A stretch of 64,000 nucleotides of DNA from Dactylis glomerata (GCA_007115705.1 QXEO01000334.1:1521567-1585566), one strand, 5' to 3'; numbered from the stretch's first letter, positions 23,189 through 35,543 are shown. Notes: generated from the letters alone by a model not told the origin. Translations and numbers: made by a program.

Positions 23189-25306
23189 ATAGCTAATCCT
23201 GAAAACACCAAGTTGTGTGACTTTACTAGCACGAACAATAGTGATTTTATCTGCACTCCTATTGCGCCACCTGCTCCTACTGCAAACTTTTATGAGATTA
23301 AGCCTGCTTTATTGAACCTTGTTATGAAAGAGCAATTTTCTGGTGCTAGTACTGAAGATGCTGCAGCTCATCTCAACAATTTTGTTGAACTATGTGAGAT
23401 GCAGAAATATAAGGATGTAGAAAGTAATATTATTAAGCTCAAGTTGTTTCCTTTTTCTTTGAGACGAAAAGCTAAAGATTGGTTGCTATCTTTGACTAAG
23501 AATAGTATTGATTCATGGGTTAAGTGTAAGGATGCTTTTATTGGTAGATATTATCCTCCTGCTAAGATTATATCTCTGCGTAGAAATATTATAAAGTTTA
23601 GTCAGTTTGATAATGAACATGTTGCTCAAGCTTGGGAAAGAATGAAATCTATGATAAAGAATTGCCCCACTCATAGACTGACTACTTGGATGATTGTCCA
23701 AACTTTTTATGCAGGACTGAATTTTTCTTCGAGGAACCTACTTGATTCAGCTGCTGGAGGCACTTTTATGTCCCTTACCTTGGGAGCCGCAACAAAGCTA
23801 CTTGACAACATGATGGTAAATTATTCCGAATGGCACACCGAGAGAGCTCCACAAGGTAAGAAGGTAAATTTTGTTGAGGAAACCTCTTCCTTGAGTGATA
23901 AGATTGATACCATTATGGCTATGCTTGCTAATGATAGGACTCATGTTGATCCTAATAATGTTCCTTTAGCCTCTTTGGTTGCTCAAGAAGAGCATGTTGA
24001 TGTGAACTTCATTAGAAATAATAATTTCAACAACAATGCTTATAGGAACAATTTTGCTAGTAACAACTATCGGCCGTTTCCTTCTAATGGTGATAATAGC
24101 TATCTTGGTAGACCTAAAATGCCTAGTGAAGAAAGAAGTTTTGAACTTGAAAAGGCTACTAAGAATTTTATGCAGGCACAATACGAGCAGAACAGGGTTT
24201 TCACCATGACTATGGAGGAGCAATCAGCTCTGTTGAGGACTATTAGTCATCAACTTGAAAATTTAAATAAGGCAATTCCTGAGTTGCAAGCTAAGGTTTC
24301 CAAGGCTGAAACCGATATTTCATCTTTGTCAAATGTGCAATCTTCTTTGGTTAATAGAATGTCCGCTAAGCCTGATCCTTTTGCTACTGCTAATGCTATC
24401 CAAGTTAGAATTGATGAAAATGTTAGGATGCTAGCAGAATTGCATGCCAGGTGGGAAAGAGAAGATGAGATGGCTAGAGAGATGAAGGTTTGTACCATTA
24501 CTACCTCTAATGATGTTGTTCCTAATGCTAGCAATCCTCTTACTTTGATTGGTGTAGAGAAAACTCCCACTCCTTGTGTTAAAAAGCCTAAAACTGCCAA
24601 AACTTTTTCTCAAAAGAGTGCTGAAATTTTTCGGAGTGTAGGAGATGATAGCTCTATTTCTTTTAATGATTTTGATGTTGATGGCTGCAATATATCTGAA
24701 GTAATTTTGTTCTTGCAAAAGCTTTCTTTGACTGCCAATGCTAGTTCTTTAAATATTGCTTTTACAAAGCATATTACCAATGCTCTCATGAAAATTAGGG
24801 ATGAAAAGTTGAAGCAAAAAGCTTCTGTTCGCAAGAAGTTAGAAGATGGTTGGGAACCCATCATTGATATGCATGTTAATAGTTTTGATTGCCATGCTTT
24901 ATGTGATCTAGGTGCTAGTATTTCTATTATGCCTAGAAAAATTTATGATATGCTTGATTTACCACCCCTTGAAAAATGCTATTATGATGTTCCTATTACT
25001 GATGTTGCTAAGAAGAAATCTTTGGGAAAGATTAATGATGTTCTTATTATGGTTAACAATAACCTTGTTCCCGTTGATTTTCTCGTTATGGACGTTGAAT
25101 GCCATGCTTCATGTTCTATTATTTTGGGAAGACCCTTTCTTTGAACTGTAGGTGCCATCATTGATATGAGGGAAGGCACCATCAAATATCAATTCCCACT
25201 CAAGAAAGGTATGGAACACTTCCCTAGGAAAAGAAAGAAATTACTTTTTGACTCTAGTCTTAGAGCAAATTATGAGCTTGATGCTTCATCTCTTGATGTT
25301 ACTTGA
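23189..25306 (+). CDS. gypsy gag-protease polyprotein, interrupted
   Basis: The open frame runs to TGA at 25,142-25,144 and continues in the same frame to TGA at 25,304-25,306. The probable start (ANPENTKLCDF) has ATA (23,189-23,191) where related elements would be expected to have ATG; the next in-frame Met is at MKEQFSG. Gag contains EQFSGASTEDAAAHLNNF, LFPFSLRRKAKDWLLSL and AQAWERMKSMIKNCP (retrotransposon gag family), then an Asn-rich stretch and a coiled-coil-like region with SALLRTISHQLENLNK. The C-terminal aspartic protease has CDLGASISIMP (active site) and SIILGRPFL. The first TGA comes directly after GRPFL; downstream text GAIIDMREGTIKYQFP is conserved in style, so this stop is probably a point mutation. 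Confidence 0.85.
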
Positions 25307-28230
25307 TTCGCAATTTTCTGCGCCTAGCTCAAAGGCGTTAAAGAAAAGCACTCTTGGGAGATAACCCAATATTTTCTTTTCAGTACTTTTTCTTTTATTT
25401 GAGTCTTGGAAGTCATTACTACTGTAATGACCTCTCCTTATCTTTTTATTTCATTGTTGTACCAAGAGAAGCCTCTAATTTGAGTGAGGTAAAAATTTGG
25501 GGATGTTGCTGTCCTGAAACTGTTTTCGGTGCTGCACCGTAAAAATTCGTGAAAATTCTCTGTATATCTTTTAGACCTGCGATTTCTTGTGCATATGCCC
25601 CAGGTTATATCCAAACTTTCATTAGTTGAACACTTTTTGATTTGAGCAACAGAAAACACCTTTAAAATTCGGCCTTTGTCAGCTGTTCTGTTTTGATAGA
25701 TTTCTGCCAATATTTGTGTTTGCCGCTTTATCGCTTTATTTTGAGTTCTTTTGATCACGGAACTTTTGGGGAAGTTGCTACAGTAGTATATACTTTATAT
25801 GTGGTGGTTTTGGGTTGAAACCTGAAGCAAAAAGAGGTTGATTATATGATACGATTACACTAATATTGCTAATAGATTTGTATTTAGTTTTGTATGAAGG
25901 AAGTTTTCAAGTGTAGAGATTGGAGAATGATGAGATGAGTTGAAGAATGGACAAAAGCTCAAGCTTGGGGATGCCCATGCATCACCCCAAGAAATATCCA
26001 AGAAGTACAAGCATCAAAGCTTGGGGATGCCCCCGAGGCACCCCTTCTTCATGGCAAAAATCAGGTCACCTTTCAAAACACTATATTTTTATTGCTTTAT
26101 GCACTATGTGTTTTTCTTAGAGCGTCAGTTGTTATAGTTTTCTTTATTAGTTTAGTTTTGTTTGCTGCAATAAATGGTTGGACCCCAACAAATTTCCTTT
26201 GGAGAAGTTGCCTTGCTTTTCATTTGCCAAGAACGCTCTAGTTTTCATTCTTATCAAAAACCGAGTGTTCTTCTTTTCCTGCTACTGCTTTTGGTTTTCA
26301 TTTTCGCCTTGACTTACGTTCAGACCTTGTCATATCTCTTCATCAAGGTGTATTTTTGCCTCTGATCTTTATTGGTTTTCATCAAACGAGGTGTCTTAAA
26401 AATTTCAAAGGGTGTTGGAAAAGAGAAAAAGCTTTATGCAAAAAAGTGGTACAAGAAAGAGCTTGTGTGTAGACTGCGGCTTAGGCTTTTTCATGTCATG
26501 CTTGATGTCTTTTTGATAGTATGCTTAGTGGTTTTGCTGTAGCATGATTTGTCTCAAATAACTGAGATTGCTTAATGAGCCTTTGAAAAAAATCATGCGT
26601 TGTTTTTATTGTTTGGAAGCATTATTTTGGTTTTCTCCTTGATGCTTTATTTGGGTTGACTTGGCGCATGCTCACACATGTTAGACTCTTACAAAGTCGC
26701 CAATAGCCTCTATGATCATTTAGTTTTTGACTTTTGATGCCATCTTATGCTTCTTTTAATGTCGCTTTGTCGCTTTGCATGATTATGGCCATTATTGCTC
26801 TCTTAGTTGGTCGCTCCCAGTCCTTGGCTAGCCCTCGCCTTGTACTGAGTATGAGCTCTACTCGTGCATCCAACTCCTAAAAACCAAGTTTGCCAAAGTG
26901 TCCACCATACATACCTAATAGCAATTTGCTATTCCAAGTAAATTTGACTTGCTTTTATTTTCTCTTCAAATTAAACTCTTACCAGTGTTGTGCGAAAATT
27001 GGTCAGTAAAGCTCTCACGAACCGGAAGGCACACTTTACTTTTTCTCGTTCTTAAAAATTTGACATTGTGGTCTCTTATGTTGAGTTGTTATGCTTGCAA
27101 GTTATAAGTTGGATACTAGCCCAACCATACTATCATGGGGCAAGCTTTCAACATTGCACTTCTTATTTGAGTTGATATCGTGATTTTTTGTTTATGAATG
27201 CCCGCGTAGTGAAATGAATTGGGAATCTTGCGGGGATCATGGAGTTTGTATATGTGTTAGGGAAACGCCTGGGCCGCCAATCTAAGCCATGCATAATTCA
27301 TGGTGGAAATTTGCAGCATACCCATGGTGGACATTCGACGACGCATCTCAAAATAAAAAGCTAAACAAATGGCAAATAAAAGAGATGTCAAGGTGTTCAT
27401 TGTCTGCTTGTCCTGTCATTTTGATGTGGGCTTATTCCATATCATCGGGCACGGAGGTACCCCGTTGGCGGTTCTCGATGATACATATATATACTTACAA
27501 TGACAAGAGCCTTGCTTGGGACACTAAGTAAAGTAGCATGAGGTTTGGGTACTCGTATTCATGGGGCACGAGGTTTTCGACTTATGATTTGTCAAGCATA
27601 TGTATCATAATTATTCTCGCATTAACTTTAACCATTCAAGATGCTTATGACGGGGGCAATGAGAGCTCAAAGCCGGTAAGTAACATAATTTTTGAAGGTT
27701 ATAAAACTTGCAATCACTGCTTTCCTCTGCGAAGGGCCTTTCTTTTACTTTCATATTGAGTCACCACCTTCTATCTTTATGCACCATTAAGAGAGCATAG
27801 TTGCCATTCTTAGTATAATGTGTATTGTCCCAAAGTTTTCATTGATTGATTCATATTGTTGGTTTCACTTGTTCTCAAATTATTTGTATCTAGTCGCCCT
27901 CTTAAACTTGAAGGTGTCCTATGCATTTATGTTTTGCTCTCTCTATTAAGGACAAGCTGAAAACCATTTGTATGTTTTTCCTTATGATTTGAACACACGT
28001 TTGACTTTCATTGTTTCATTTTCATGATCTTTTGTTTGTGTTCATTTTCATGTTATAACATGGTTGCTAAGTTTCTATTATCAAGATTATATCTTTCATG
28101 CCCATGTTTTAAGTTATTTTGATCCCAGCTCACAAATGCTTACATATATGATCACGATTGTGTAGGTGCATGTCACCTCAAAAATTATCCTTTTGTTATC
28201 ACTTACCTACTCGAGGACGAGCAGGAGTTA
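25307..28230 (+). other. gypsy interior, non-coding
   Basis: 2.9 kb without any recognisable polymerase or integrase motif on either strand. It contains two internal copies of AGCTTGGGGATGCC (about 25,962 and 26,017) that match the polypurine-tract region before the 3' LTR. Small ORFs (27,289-27,531 and others) show no family resemblance. Confidence 0.7.
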
Positions 28231-28244
28231 AGCTTGGGGATGCT
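28231..28244 (+). other. gypsy polypurine-tract region
   Basis: AAGCTTGGGGATGCT ends directly at the 3' LTR start; the GAGGACGAGCAGGAGTTAAG just upstream is typical of these elements. Confidence 0.7.
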
Positions 28245-29904
28245 TGATACGTCTCCAACGTATTCATAATTTTTGATGCTCCATGCTTATTTTTACACCA
28301 TTTGCCTACTGTTTTGTTACACTTCGTGGCACTTTTATGCATTTTCCGGAACTAACCTATTAACAAGTCGCCACAGTGCCAGTTCCCTGTTTTCTGCTGT
28401 TTTTGTATTTCAGAAAAGCTACACAGGAAATATTCTTGGAATTGGACGAAACAAGTTCCTGAAGTCTTATTTTTCCCGGAAGCTTCCAGAGATTCGAAGA
28501 GGAGTAGGAGGGGGGCCACAAGGGCCCCACACACCAGGGCGGCGCGGCCCAGCCCCTGGCCGCGCCCCCTATGTGTGAGGGCACCTCGGTCCACCTCTGA
28601 CGATGCCCCTTCGCCTATAAAGACCCCCCGACGGAAAAAACCTAAGTACCCGATCAATTTTCCAGAACACATCGCGATCCGCCGTCGCCGTCGACCCGAA
28701 GATCGGGAAGGTCCAGAAACTCTTCCCGGCACCCTGCCGAAGAGGGGAATCGCCACCGGAGGTCTTCTTCATCGCCATGCTTGCCTCTGGAGCGATGAGT
28801 GAGTAGTCTACCTTGGACTATGGGTCCATAGCAGTAGCTAGATGGTTGTCTCCTCCACCATGTGCTTCATGTTTAGATCTCATGAGCTGCCCTACATGAT
28901 TGAGATCACCGTTATGTAATTCTACATATTTGGTTTGTTGGGATCCGAAGAATATTGGTGTTATAATTGAGTTGCTATACTAAAATATATCTTATGGTAT
29001 CTCTATGTTGTTTATGATCTTGCATGCTCTCCGTTGTTAGTAGCTATCTTGGCCGAGTAGTTGCTAGTAACTCCAAGAGGGGGTATTTATGCTCGATAGT
29101 GGGTTCATGCCTCTATTTAATCTGGGGAGTGACAGAAACCTCTAAGGTTGTAGATGTGCTGTTGCTACTAGGGAGAAAACAACATTCATATGCTCGAGGG
29201 CATATGCTTTGTTTACATTACACACTTTGCTTAATGCAATTATCTGTTGTTCGCAACTTAAAACTCATGGGGTGTTCGGATGATATCCCCGCGAGTGGAT
29301 TATTAGTCATAGATGCAGTTGGATGGCGGTCTATGTATTTTGTTGTAATGCCCAGAGTAAATTGCATAGTGATCTTCTTGACATATCACGTTTATCTTTA
29401 TTCTATCAATTGCCCAACTGTAATTTGTTTACCCAGCATGTGTTATTTATCTTATGGAGAGACACCACTAGTGAACTGTGGACCCCGGTCCTATTTCTAT
29501 CATATTGCTATCACCTGTTTATTTTACTCGCACTGTTTACTTTACTCGCATACTACTATCACTTTCCACTCGATACGCTCATACCCTTTGTTTTAAGCAA
29601 ACTGGTGAGATTGACAACCTCATCGCAAGTTGGGAACAAAGTACTTGGTTGTGTGTGTGCAGGTTCCACATTGCTGCTCGCAAAGCAAAGCTTGGACAAG
29701 GCGCCCTATAAATTGTCCGGAGCTGTCGCGAAGCTTGCAAGCATCACCTTCAGTCGTATTATCTGCTCTTCTCCTGATCGACATACCTTAGTTTCTTAAC
29801 TGAGGGAAAACTTGCTACTATATTCATCAAAACCTTCTCTTGGGGTTTTCCAAGTGGCCGATTATTTACTACACATCTTTCATACTATCATCACTGCGTC
29901 ACCA
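28245..29904 (+). repeat. gypsy 3' LTR
   Basis: 1,660 bp, same ends as the 5' LTR, followed by the CTGCC duplication at 29,905-29,909. ORFs inside are again LTR shadows. Confidence 0.93.
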
Positions 29905-29916
29905 CTGCCGCTGTCA

Positions 29917-29929
29917 GGCTCTGATACCA
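29917..29929 (-). other. copia B primer-binding site
   Basis: On the minus strand TGGTATCAGAGCC (initiator Met tRNA), two bases from the LTR at 29,932. It faces the gag fragment at 20,763-21,330 once the gypsy element is removed. Confidence 0.8.
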
Positions 29930-29931
29930 CT

Positions 29932-30295
29932 TGTAGTTGCTGGATTCAGAGAACACACACACACACGAGAGGTGGAAGATAGAGACTCAGAGCACACACA
30001 CAGGTTTTTTTTGCGTCGCGCACTCCTTGCGACCTTTTCTGTTTCTCTTATTTATATATGGATCCAAGATCCTTACAAATAGCTAACTGAACACGACCAG
30101 CGTGATCCACAATAATCGCCACGGCCAAATGTGCCTTCGTGCCATCCCACGAGACTTGGTCGTTTTGATCCTATCTACTGCTGCTAATTGACAGAAAGAC
30201 AGACTACCTGCAAGAGCTACGGACATACACGCACGCTCTGCAATTATTCAGATATCTACTGAGCTAACTAAGGTGCTAATAGTTAAGGTGTGACA
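29932..30295 (-). repeat. copia B 5' LTR (only LTR left)
   Basis: On the minus strand it starts TGTCACACCTTAAC and ends AGCAACTACA (364 bp). It contains AC-rich microsatellites (29,951-29,964 and 29,993-30,003) and a TATATATGG-like box. The opposite LTR is missing, so copia B is truncated. Confidence 0.7.
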
Positions 30296-30307
30296 GGATT
30301 ACATCAC

Positions 30308-30644
30308 GCATGATGACGACGATCGACCGTTTACTTTGCGGGGCTCGGCGCGGCGCTGTACGGGGAGCAGTAGTTGAATTAAGCAGATGAGGTTGAGTAA
30401 GACAAGCCAGTTTGCAATTTTTTATGGTTGGCGCTGAGCTGAGCCGAAATTAACTAAAGACGGCCGGCGGGTTGCGCTTGTTTATTGTTGGTCAAGATCC
30501 AATCTCGTTTTCGGCATAGACAAACCCTATACTTGCGGGTCCTTTCACGCATCAAGTTGAGCTTAGCGCACCTTGGGAGCGAGAAGGGAATTCACCTATA
30601 CCCATATCGCCATCGACCTGACTAGTGAAGGAAGCTAGAGTAGT
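30308..30644 (+). promoter_or_regulatory. 5' region of membrane-protein gene copy 2
   Basis: Paralogous to 14,733-15,284 plus 20,564-20,620 and free of insertions. No unmistakable TATA box was identified. It serves as the empty-site reference for the MITE and copia A insertions in copy 1. Confidence 0.5.
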
Positions 30645-30881
30645 ATGGGTAGATACGACTCCAAATGGAAGGAAGTGAAGCTCATCAACAGCCATGCCGT
30701 GCTTTATGCGTACGTGAATTTCTGCATCAGAGGGATAGGCTACCTGGTGGTTACATGGGCCACGGTTGTTCTTCTCGGTGGCTTCGTCTCTTCGATAAAT
30801 AAGGAGGATTTTTGGCGTTTGACGCTGATTACAGTCATAGAGATACTCTGGTTAGTATTTATCACCACTCCGATCTATTAG
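30645..30881 (+). CDS. Small two-helix membrane protein, copy 2
   Basis: 78 codons starting MGRYDSKWKEVKLINSHAV. Two hydrophobic segments are predicted: about residues 19-48 (AYVNFCIRGIGYLVV then TWATVVLLGG) and 59-77 (LTLITVIEILWLVFITTPI). The start lies directly after a leader conserved with copy 1. Similar N-termini occur, to my memory, in uncharacterised grass membrane proteins that are longer, so this may be only a first exon or a truncated gene. Function unknown. Copy 1 (20,564-20,762) is broken, leaving this as the only open copy in the window. Confidence 0.5.
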   Translation: MGRYDSKWKEVKLINSHAVLYAYVNFCIRGIGYLVVTWATVVLLGGFVSSINKEDFWRLTLITVIEILWLVFITTPIY

Positions 30882-31144
30882 GAAGTAGTATCATCTTGCT
30901 TTTAATTCATCCCGTTCTTAATTTCACCAGAATATGTTTTGTTCCTCCAGCATCTACGTACCTTCGTTAAATCTTCTTCTAATTTCTAGCTTGTCTACCG
31001 CGCGCGTGATTTCACACGGGACATTGCTTGAGAAGAGCGGCTAGGCTGCTTCAATGGCCCAAGCAATCCTTCGATAGAGATGGTTCAGCTGCAACTGTAC
31101 CCTCAGTCGATACCGAGCAGGTTCACACGGTAATAAACAGAGGA

Positions 31145-32761
31145 GAGTGAATAGCATAAAACTACTATATTTGTGGTTAAATTTATCAAATAGTATTGGA
31201 GTACTTTACTTTTTTGAAAAATCTATTATTTTACTGTAAGTTTTCATTTCAGACTAATTATCGATTTGGAGCCAATTGACAACGAATCTGACCTGTAGGA
31301 TCCACCTATTGGTGCTGAGGTGGAACTGACAGCAGATCCCGACTGTCAGCCAATTTGAAAAATATCAAAATTTCACTAAAAAAATCAAAATAAAAAACAA
31401 TAGTCTTCTCCTTCATGGCGCTGGCCCGCGTCACCGACCACCCCAGCCTCCCAGCCACCACCACCACCCCACATGCAGCCTCCCCATTGTCGGACGGTGC
31501 CGCTTCCTTGTTCCGCGATGGCTATCGCCTCCCCATTTTCTGATGGCTTCCGCCTCCCTGTTCCCCTAACGGCCACATCCCTGTTGCCGACATTCTTGCC
31601 TCCCCGCCCCCCAACCACCACCTTCTCGAACATGGAAGACCAGGCCGCAGTCGAGAGCAGCCGGGTGCGGGCCAGATTGGCTAGCTCAGGGAGGGCCAAT
31701 AGGCGCCGCCGCCCAGCCCCTGGAACCACTGGGTGACGAGGTTCTAATTCAGCAATGCCCACGTTTAGGGCTTTCGATTCATGGAGAGAGCGTGGGCGCT
31801 GGCGGATTCAACGGCTTCAGACAGAAACATGACGCACACGAGAGTTTACCTAGGTTCGGCCCCCGGAGGGTAAACACCTACATCCTGCTTGTCTGATCTT
31901 GTATTGCTAGCATAGTTGGAGCTGTTATAATGGTTGCGCAGATGAAATCTGGCTATGGTCAAAAAAGAGGCGTGCGCTAGCCTATGCACGTGAGGGAGAT
32001 GGGATCTGTACGAGATTAGATTTCTATCTCCTTCTTGGCCGCCCCTCCTCGCCCTTATATGGGGGGCGAGGTCTCGGGTTCCAGTCCAAGTCGGTTACAG
32101 GTGTATGCGAACCCTAATTAGTCTTGGGCTTCTTGGGCTTTGAGTGTCCATCTTATTCTTGGCCCACAGCAGGTAGGCTAAAGGTGAGGACATGAGGGGT
32201 CGTTCCCTCGTCATCGGGAGCAGCCGGACATGACTTTTTTGCCAGCGACGGAGGCCCCTAGGACGGTGGCTCTGTATGGCAGCGGCATGTAGGCATGTTT
32301 GTCAGCGATGCGGAAGGCCGGAAGCCCGTCTGTCTGTGGCAAGGGATCCCGGCAAGTGGCAGTGCTCAGGGAAGGGGGACGCCCCGTCCGGCGAAGTAGT
32401 CCTAGCCGGTGAAGGTGGGGCTAGCCGGCACACTAGCCGGCGGCGGGGAAGTGGAGCCTTCCCAGTTGTCTTTTTTAACCGAGCACGACACACGATGGGA
32501 AGAAGAATTTTTTTAATATAATGTTTTTGTTTTTGTAATGGGATGACATGTGGGGCCATGTGCACCTCAGCAAAATGAATTCTGTTTCTGCCACCGCAGC
32601 ATTGATAGATGGGTTTGGTCGCTGTTAATTGGCTCCAAATCGATGATTCGCCCGAATTGCCAAAAAAATATAGTAGAGTGATAGATTTTGGTTCCGAAAA
32701 TATAAAGTGATACTATTTAGGAAATTTTACCACAAATGTGGTAGTTTTATGCTATTCACTC
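31145..32761. mobile_element. Element with long terminal inverted repeats
   Basis: The left end GAGTGAATAGCATAAAACTA and the inverted right end share about 150 bp, through ATTTGTGGT, AAATAGTAT and ATCGATTTGGAGCCAATT. Size 1.6 kb, no transposase. No target duplication was seen. Long TIRs suggest a Mutator-type non-autonomous element. The GC-rich interior (31,410-31,740 and 32,230-32,470) may be acquired sequence; ORFs there are not recognised. Confidence 0.65.
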
Positions 32762-32765
32762 CGCC

Positions 32766-34140
32766 TTATCCTTTAAAATGGAGGGAGTAACTCATATATT
32801 TTGTTTGTTAAAAAATGGTCAAAGCTTGACACTTGCGAACCAATAAAGAGGGAGTAGCACTAATCCCACTAAGTAGAGTGTTACGTTCGCATTAAATCAA
32901 GTCAACTCGATCTTGATTTCTGATTTTCCGTTTTTTCTTTGACCAATAATTGATCCAAATATATTTTTTTTATATAAAATTAGCATTTTTAATACAAATC
33001 TAACGATACTAATTATGTACAATAATAAAGAATTGTGTGCTCAATTTTTCATTCAAAGTTTGTCTTGGAACACGTGTGCATCTTATATTCATTAAAACGG
33101 AGATAGTATAGTCTATATGGGCCGGAATTAGGGCCTGTAATGAATAAAGAATAATAAATAAAAGTATTTATTTAGAAAAAACAAGGATAGGAGAATACAA
33201 GATCGAATCCTCCAACAAAACCAGTGCAAATAAAAAAAAAGGAATCACACACTGCATAAATAATTCACTTTTCCGAATGAGGTTGCTCTGACTCCTATTC
33301 TTGGCCATAGGGCGCCCCTATAAATAGGTCTCACATCACATGAGCGAAACCCAAACATTCCGTCCGGGTGGGCAATTTAGACAAAAATAATCCAAACTTC
33401 AAACAAATTTAAAAAATAAACCTCTAGCAAAAATATTTTACTGGACTAATCCTTTTTTGTGTGCCATTTATGGTGGCGCGGCAGAAGGTGGTGCAGCGCC
33501 GTTGGCAGTGGCGCCGCACATGCTGCCACATCGACAAGGCAGGGCCCCCTCGGTTAGTGCGGTGCCATGCAGAGTGGCGCGGCAGAGGCTTGTGCGGCGC
33601 CGTGCTGAGTGGCGCCGCACTTTAGGTTTAGGTTTGCCCGCCCAGCCCTGACCTAGCCTCCTCCCTCACTTCCTCCCTCACCTCTCTCTCTTCACACACA
33701 GCAAAGGCGGGTGCTCTATCTCCCCCTCTTAATCCTCCGACCCAAAACCCTCAAAATCAAAGGTTTTCTTCGTGGATTTCGACCTCCCCAAGTCTCCTAA
33801 GGTACTCTCCATCATTTCTCTTTCGTTTGACCCATTGGAATTTGTATATTTGGTGATAAATCCCCAAATCTTGGAAACCCTAGAAATATTGATTCACCTA
33901 AATTGCAGCAATGTTGATTCTTGTTAATTTGGTCAATGTTGGCTTGTATGATGTGTATGAAGTATTTTAGTGTAGATTGGTAGGTTAGGGTTAGGGTTTT
34001 GTGAGGTTAGGGTTTCTTGTTATGGTAGGGTTAGGGTTAAGGTTTTCTTGTTATGTTAAGCGGTTTGGGAGTATGATGTGTTAGTTAATATTGGCATTGG
34101 TACTTATTGAACTTTTTTTACCTTATTGTTGTTATACCAA
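32766..34140. other. Intergenic, no gene recognised
   Basis: 33,466-33,625 is a GC-rich block with repeated GTGGCGCGGCAG and AGTGGCGCCGCAC words. It is followed by a CT-rich leader-like stretch and CTAAACCCTA-type words (reverse GGTTAGGGTTAGGG at 33,981-34,034). The block resembles a MULE end in style, but no partner TIR was found. Confidence 0.35.
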
Positions 34141-34141
34141 A

Positions 34142-34172
34142 CTAGCATGGTGGCCCTCTCAAATACGAGGGC
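34142..34172 (-). mobile_element. Helitron 3' terminus (minus strand)
   Basis: Minus strand: a 6-bp perfect stem GCCCTC-GTATTTGA-GAGGGC, then CACCATGCTAG and host T. The element extends to the right; I could not find its 5' end, so only the terminus is annotated. Confidence 0.5.
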
Positions 34173-35270
34173 ATTATCTGTAGTGCGTTGAATGTGTTCA
34201 AGAAAATAAACCAATGGTTTCAATGATGTCGCTTTACTTCTTATCATGTGACAAAAGTCAAAATATTCTACAACTACACTGCTGTTTTGATAAACAAATA
34301 TATCACGTTAGTGATATAAGATTTGTGACGTTTTGACAATCAGAAATTTATGGAAAAATGATTATTATGTCATATGTTGGTCTGGTTGGAACACCCATGT
34401 AATTAAGTGATATAGGATAAACAGGACTGCAGTTCTTACAGATAATTATTCATTAATTAACTTTGACCAAAAATAGCTTGAATTAAAATTAAAATGGTCT
34501 ATCCTCCTTAATATGTAGGTCACATATATAGTGAGCATTATCTTGTTTTAATGTATGTTTTTCTCATTTACTTACTCCATGTCACAATTTGCAACATTTT
34601 AGAATCATGATTGTGGACAAACTTTGGCCATTAAATTTGTACATGAATATACAAGTGAAGACATATTAATTATTTTCTTTCAAATGTATTCTTTTAACAT
34701 GTTTATGCCTCGGTAGTGAAAGTTATAGAAGACTCTAGGTTTTCCAGAATAGACATTTTTTAATAGTTTCTCCAACTTATTCTAATCTTCGTTTAATGGT
34801 TGTACATTGCTAGTCACATGTATTTTCTATGTTATGGAAAATATATGCGGCTTGGATAGCATAGTTCAATACTCTCAGTCAATGATCAATTTTATTGTGA
34901 AATTGATACGACACGTGCTTTTATGTTGATTTTATTAAGTAAGAGGAAAACACATAGAATGGTCTAACTATGTCAACTATAAAAAGAAACAATATCCGCT
35001 AGAAAAATTCATAATATTCAAGTGTACCTTTTGAGTCCCTCTGATTAAAAATAGTATTGACACGATTATGTGATACTAAACATGATACATATCAAGCGAG
35101 AATATGTCAGCAGTGTCCAATAATGTTCTATCTTCATTAAATTTGGAAGTTTGACGCCATGTGTCTCGTTGAGTCAGAATATTCCTTTAGCATACGAATA
35201 TTCTCAACCTCACAAGAATTTTTGTTCACTTAGACATATAGGTATAATAAGCCGATAATATTTATTACCG
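34173..35270. other. AT-rich intergenic, no gene recognised
   Basis: No ORF over 60 codons and no repeat structure beyond weak similarity to the tandem array that follows. Probably interior of the Helitron ending at 34,142. Confidence 0.4.
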
Positions 35271-35543
35271 TGAGTTCGTATAATCTCGTGACTTCGGTAG
35301 CCCAAAAATTCTCGGCTCAGAACTCTGCATGCGGTTTGTTTGACTGTTTTATTGGTCTAATGGTAGTCGAATAAATTTAGCATTTATGTATACTTAACCA
35401 TGGAAACAACCTGATGCATTGATCATTTTACACTTTTTTTTTACTAAATTCCCTAGCAGCTCCTAGTCTTGGTCATCACGTTTTAACAAAGTTTTTTTGT
35501 TTCTTATAGCTATCACGTTTCATCCCGGGTAGCTAGTCTCGTA

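Larger units (their letters stand above)
21336..29904 (+). mobile_element. Ty3/gypsy (Athila-like) LTR retrotransposon, gag-protease only
   Basis: LTRs at 21,336-22,996 and 28,245-29,904 (about 1.66 kb each) start TGATACGTCTCCAACGTAT, end CACCA, and the element is flanked by CTGCC duplications. A primer-binding site for tRNA-Asp lies at 23,007-23,024. The interior carries one gag-protease ORF. No RT, RNase H or integrase can be seen in 25,307-28,230, so the element must use enzymes from elsewhere. It is inserted in the 5' part of copia B. The family resembles the abundant Triticeae elements with TGATACGTCTCC ends; I do not assign a family name. Confidence 0.93.

Noticed and set aside
25354..28230. 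Search for RT, RNase H or integrase motifs in the gypsy interior
   Set aside because: No YxDD, integrase zinc finger or DDE motifs were seen in any frame.
33981..34040. GGTTAGGGTTAGGG words, telomere-like
   Set aside because: Too short and irregular for an interstitial telomeric repeat; plant telomeres are TTTAGGG.
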